A DNA stretch of 45,185 bases from an uncultured Bacillaceae bacterium. Lineage in GTDB: Bacteria; Bacillota; Bacilli; Bacillales; Caldibacillaceae. The DNA lies in NCBI GenBank assembly GCA_937951955.1, contig CALGAD010000030.1, positions 1 to 45,185 of the forward strand, read 5' to 3'. The notes beneath the pieces are model-generated. The model searched no databases. It saw only the letters and a list, made by a program, of their open reading frames with translations, and was not told the origin of the DNA. Positions 42,447 to 45,185 of this stretch are shown piece by piece. The translations under genes and the position numbers were made by a program. The first letter of the stretch is position 1. Every line of letters starts with the position of its first letter.

Positions 42447-42998
42447 CTATTTATTTAATAATTTTAAGAACTCTCTCATGAATGTCGGTAAATCTGGCCA
42501 GGCATGGGCAGAGACGAGATTGCCGTCTACATAATTATTTTCGGATACATAAGTTGCACCTGCTGCTTCAACACTGGGTTTGCAAGCAATATAAGCGGTT
42601 AACTTTCTGTCTTTTAGGAGTCCGGGTACTGCTTCTAAAATTTGCACAGCATGGCAAATGGCAGCTACTGGTTTATTTTCATCAAAGAAGTGTTTTACGA
42701 TTTTTGGCACATGTTCATTGAGACGAATATACTCAGGTGCCCGTCCTCCTGGTAATACAAGACCATCAAATTCGGATGGATCTATTTCATCGAAGCTTGC
42801 ATGAACTTCTAATAAATATGCTGGTTTTTCTTCATACGTTTCCCAACCTGTAAAGTCGTGGACAACTGTATGAATTTTCTTTTTCGAAGGTGCGGCAAGA
42901 ACGACTTCATGCCCCTCTTCCAACAACCGATAATAAGGATAGTATACTTCCAAAGCCTCTACAGCATCGCCGGCTAAAATGAGTACTTTTTTGGACAT
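42447..42998 (-). CDS. DJ-1/PfpI family protein
   Basis: A 183-residue member of the class I glutamine amidotransferase-like DJ-1/PfpI/YhbO family. The nucleophile-elbow cysteine is Cys115 (AAICHAVQ), preceded by LVLPGGRAPEYIRL. Family members act as stress proteins, glyoxalase- or deglycase-type enzymes or proteases; the activity of this one is unproven. ATG 42998 is 6 nt from AAAGGAGG; the ATG at 43004 touches the ribosome site. It is next to a fructosamine-kinase family gene, also linked to sugar damage on proteins, though the two are divergent. Confidence 0.88.
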   Translation of the reverse strand: MSKKVLILAGDAVEALEVYYPYYRLLEEGHEVVLAAPSKKKIHTVVHDFTGWETYEEKPAYLLEVHASFDEIDPSEFDGLVLPGGRAPEYIRLNEHVPKIVKHFFDENKPVAAICHAVQILEAVPGLLKDRKLTAYIACKPSVEAAGATYVSENNYVDGNLVSAHAWPDLPTFMREFLKLLNK

Positions 42999-43137
42999 AT
43001 CCATCCTCCTTTTTACATATTCACTATAATTATACTAAATTCCCCCAAAAAATGAATACAAATTTATAATTTTTGTTATTTTCAGATGTTAATATAAATC
43101 TAAAAGTTACTATAGTTATATTTTTGAGGTGAAAATG

Positions 43138-44004
43138 ATGAAAGCGATTTTTCAAAAAGCATTGACACAGATCGGTGATCATACAAAAATTATTGATTGG
43201 CACCCTGTCCGTGGTGGGGATATCAACGAAGCGTATTATTTACGTACAAATGAAAATGAATATTTTATAAAAATTCATAACCAGGCTCCAAAACACTTTT
43301 TCCAGCGGGAAGCTGAAGGACTTGAGGAAATAAAAAAGGCAGAAGCGATTCATGTACCAATAGTTTATGGTTATCAAGATTCAGCGGATGTAAGCTATCT
43401 AATTATGGAATGGATAAATGGGAAAACAACTGAAAAGACAGGCGAACTTCTCGGTCAGGGAGTGGCTCGACTCCATCAATATCGAAGTACCCGCTTTGGC
43501 TTTTCTGGAGCAACATATATCGGAGAAATATTGCAAAAACAAGACTGGTATGATTCCTGGATTGATTATTATCGTGAAATCAGACTCCTTTCGCAAATTC
43601 AGTTAGCTGAAGAAAATCATCGTTTACCCATTTCATTGCGAAAAAAACTTGATACACTTCTGGAACAAATCGATCGCTGGTTACCGGAACAGTGCACACC
43701 ATCTCTCTTACATGGTGACCTTTGGGGCGGAAATTGGCTAGCCGGTCCTGAAGGTGTACCCTATTTAATCGATCCAAGTGTATTTTATGGTCATAACGAA
43801 TTTGAAATTGCTTTCACACAACTATTCGGTGGTTTTCCAGATAATTTTTATCGAGCATATGAGGAAATTTGTCCCCTATCACCTGAATATGAGGAGCGTA
43901 AACCTCTATATCAATTGTATTATTTGCTTGTTCATCTAAACCTTTTTGGTGAAGTATATCTGGGAAGCGTCGAACGAATTGTTCATTATTATGTAGGAAA
44001 ATAA
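43138..44004 (+). CDS. Fructosamine kinase family protein
   Basis: A 288-residue aminoglycoside-phosphotransferase-like kinase of the fructosamine-3-kinase/ribulosamine kinase family. These phosphorylate sugars bound to protein amines, making the adduct unstable. The phosphate-binding start is PVRGGDINEAYYL; a lysine follows in YFIKIH; the catalytic loop is LLHGDLWGGNWL; and the metal-binding part is YLIDPSVFYGHNEFEIA. The order and length are normal. Two ATG codons follow GAGGTG; 43138 has the better spacing. The neighbouring DJ-1 protein may belong to the same glycation-repair theme. A bidirectional terminator follows. Confidence 0.88.
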   Translation: MKAIFQKALTQIGDHTKIIDWHPVRGGDINEAYYLRTNENEYFIKIHNQAPKHFFQREAEGLEEIKKAEAIHVPIVYGYQDSADVSYLIMEWINGKTTEKTGELLGQGVARLHQYRSTRFGFSGATYIGEILQKQDWYDSWIDYYREIRLLSQIQLAEENHRLPISLRKKLDTLLEQIDRWLPEQCTPSLLHGDLWGGNWLAGPEGVPYLIDPSVFYGHNEFEIAFTQLFGGFPDNFYRAYEEICPLSPEYEERKPLYQLYYLLVHLNLFGEVYLGSVERIVHYYVGK

Positions 44005-44018
44005 GAAATTTTTTTGGG

Positions 44019-44052
44019 CAAAAAAACGCTTGGCTCTATAAACCAAGCGTTT
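44019..44052. terminator. Bidirectional terminator
   Basis: 10-bp arms AAACGCTTGG (44024-44033) and its complement (44043-44052), with T runs on both strands, between the kinase gene and the convergent lipoprotein gene. Confidence 0.9.
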
Positions 44053-44095
44053 ATTACTATATTCTTTTTAGCTTTAATAACTATACGAATACTAT

Positions 44096-44962
44096 TTACA
44101 AAAAGTTATATACGAACTCGTAGCATCTTTCCCTTGTAACTCTTGTTTGGGTGGATATATACTCGATGGATTCCATGGAACCGCCTTTGAATTTTTCAGA
44201 CGCCTTTTTCGCCATTTCATCCCTGTAAATGATCCACTGCCGCTGTTCTTCTCTTAACCGTTCCATCTGTTCATCGCTCAAAGTTGCATGTAAAAATCCA
44301 TAAATTTCATTTAACTTATCATCCCAGATTTGATAGATTTCCATTTCTTCTTCTTCGATATCCTGAGTTGTAATAGCCTTTGAATTTTTTCGCATATTTT
44401 CAATCTCTTTATCCAATCGATTTAACTCAGCAAGAAGTTTCTCTTTTACATCGGAGTTCTCTTGAGGTTCAGTGTTGCTCGTTTCTACTTTTAAGGGCTC
44501 GTATTTTCCATCTTGATAAACTTTATAATAACCTAGATTGCCAGTTTTACCGGCTAACCGTAAAGGGATATCCACAAGCTGGATTGTATAATAGGAACCA
44601 TAAGCATCACTACGTAATGTTTCATCGACTCCGAAAGAAATATCTTCATTTTTTCCTTCTTCGAGCTGCTTTTTTAAATAACTGACAGCTTCTTTTCCGC
44701 TTGTTATTTGTATAGCGGGATTAGAATCTGCTTCCTTTTGCTGATCGTTTCTGACAGTTTGTTCATTCTTTTCTTCTGTCTTATTGTCTTCGTGAACATA
44801 CGATTCAGAATTATTTATTTCTTGATCGTTTTCAACTTTTTGACTTTCTTCTGTTGCATGATCGATATTTGTGCTTTTTGTCTCTGCTGTTGAATCACAC
44901 GCTGCTAAAAACACAATTACTCCAAGAGTAACGATAATCCCCAATTTCAATCGAATATTCAT
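44096..44962 (-). CDS. Lipoprotein with LprI-type (DUF1311) domain
   Basis: A 288-residue lipoprotein. The signal peptide ends in the lipobox LAAC with Cys22. A charged, low-complexity spacer (about 23-90) is followed by a middle domain with EAVSYLKKQLEEG and LGYYKVYQDGKY, then a helical region and a C-terminal DUF1311/LprI domain with WDDKLNEIYGFL, LREEQRQWIIYRDEMA and the closing TRERCYEFVYNF. LprI-type domains inhibit lysozyme in mycobacteria; the role in Bacillaceae is unproven. ATG 44962 follows CAGGAGGA; the longer frame to 45022 lacks such a site. It is on the minus strand with its terminator shared. Confidence 0.87.
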   Translation of the reverse strand: MNIRLKLGIIVTLGVIVFLAACDSTAETKSTNIDHATEESQKVENDQEINNSESYVHEDNKTEEKNEQTVRNDQQKEADSNPAIQITSGKEAVSYLKKQLEEGKNEDISFGVDETLRSDAYGSYYTIQLVDIPLRLAGKTGNLGYYKVYQDGKYEPLKVETSNTEPQENSDVKEKLLAELNRLDKEIENMRKNSKAITTQDIEEEEMEIYQIWDDKLNEIYGFLHATLSDEQMERLREEQRQWIIYRDEMAKKASEKFKGGSMESIEYISTQTRVTRERCYEFVYNFL

Positions 44963-45004
44963 AATTTCCTCCTGAAAAACTTTACATATATTTCCAGTGT
45001 TATT

Positions 45005-45038
45005 CAAAAAATATATTCGCACACAGCATCGTGCGAAT
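45005..45038 (-). terminator. Terminator of a gene lying beyond the window
   Basis: 8-bp arms ATTCGCAC (45015-45022) and GTGCGAAT (45031-45038), followed on the minus strand by ATATATTTTTTG. It probably ends a minus-strand gene located after 45185. Confidence 0.6.
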
Positions 45039-45185
45039 TAAGTAGAGAAGGTCGATATAATTAGTTCTTTTATATATATGGAGACCTTAAATTTTTTAAC
45101 ATTAAAATTTGCGAATCATACTTATATTCGCCTCAACAAATAATTTGTTTAGTAGAAAGATAACTTAATCAAAATATGTTTACTT

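Overview
The window looks like chromosomal DNA of a low-GC Gram-positive in the family Bacillaceae. Strong AGGAGG-type ribosome sites, frequent TTG and GTG starts, Bacillus-type gene families (SodF, YfhF/TIGR01777, DUF1292, PBP2A/PbpH-type transpeptidase, mmg/prp methylcitrate genes, FolT, LprI-type lipoprotein) and well-formed intrinsic terminators all support this. The species cannot be named from the sequence. No tRNA, rRNA, CRISPR array, prophage or intact insertion sequence was found.

Layout. 1-9 kb: methionine gamma-lyase, then a degraded sugar locus. It holds a truncated and frameshifted unknown gene end and a PTS EIIC-EIIA gene with two in-frame stops, no EIIB and a lost phospho-histidine. 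A thioredoxin-fold protein, an acyltransferase, a parvulin foldase and a GH3 beta-N-acetylhexosaminidase gene broken by two frameshifts follow. 9-13.4 kb: a LysM/NlpC-P60 wall hydrolase, an EamA exporter and a chemoreceptor. 13.5-18.2 kb: the methylcitrate cycle operon prpC-prpD-prpB, with a divergent LysR gene and a striking inverted repeat between them. 18.2-21.2 kb: NADP-type glutamate dehydrogenase and FabF. 21.6-24.8 kb: three tandem genes for exported cysteine-free helical proteins, then a TIGR01777 epimerase and a small unknown protein. 24.8-29 kb: a DUF1292 protein, a class B PBP, and a formate channel plus folate ECF S-component operon. 29.4-33.5 kb: SodF, a metallophosphoesterase, a UgtP-like glycosyltransferase and a wall amidase. 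33.7-37 kb: ahpC-ahpF with a PerR-like box, and a YfcE-like phosphodiesterase. 37-45 kb: a BmrA-like ABC exporter, polysaccharide deacetylase, heme O synthase, a CDP-alcohol phosphatidyltransferase, a DJ-1/PfpI protein, a fructosamine-kinase family protein and an LprI-domain lipoprotein.

Functional themes are propionyl-CoA disposal (methylcitrate cycle), peroxide and superoxide defence (AhpCF, SodF), envelope building and turnover (PBP, NlpC/P60, amidase, deacetylase, glycosyltransferase, PgsA-like enzyme) and one-carbon uptake (formate with folate). The most promising undescribed material is the set of three exported helical proteins at 21634-23377. Also notable are the focA-folT pairing with an FNR-like site, the mutually exclusive hairpins between prpD and prpB, and the decaying amino-sugar/PTS region.
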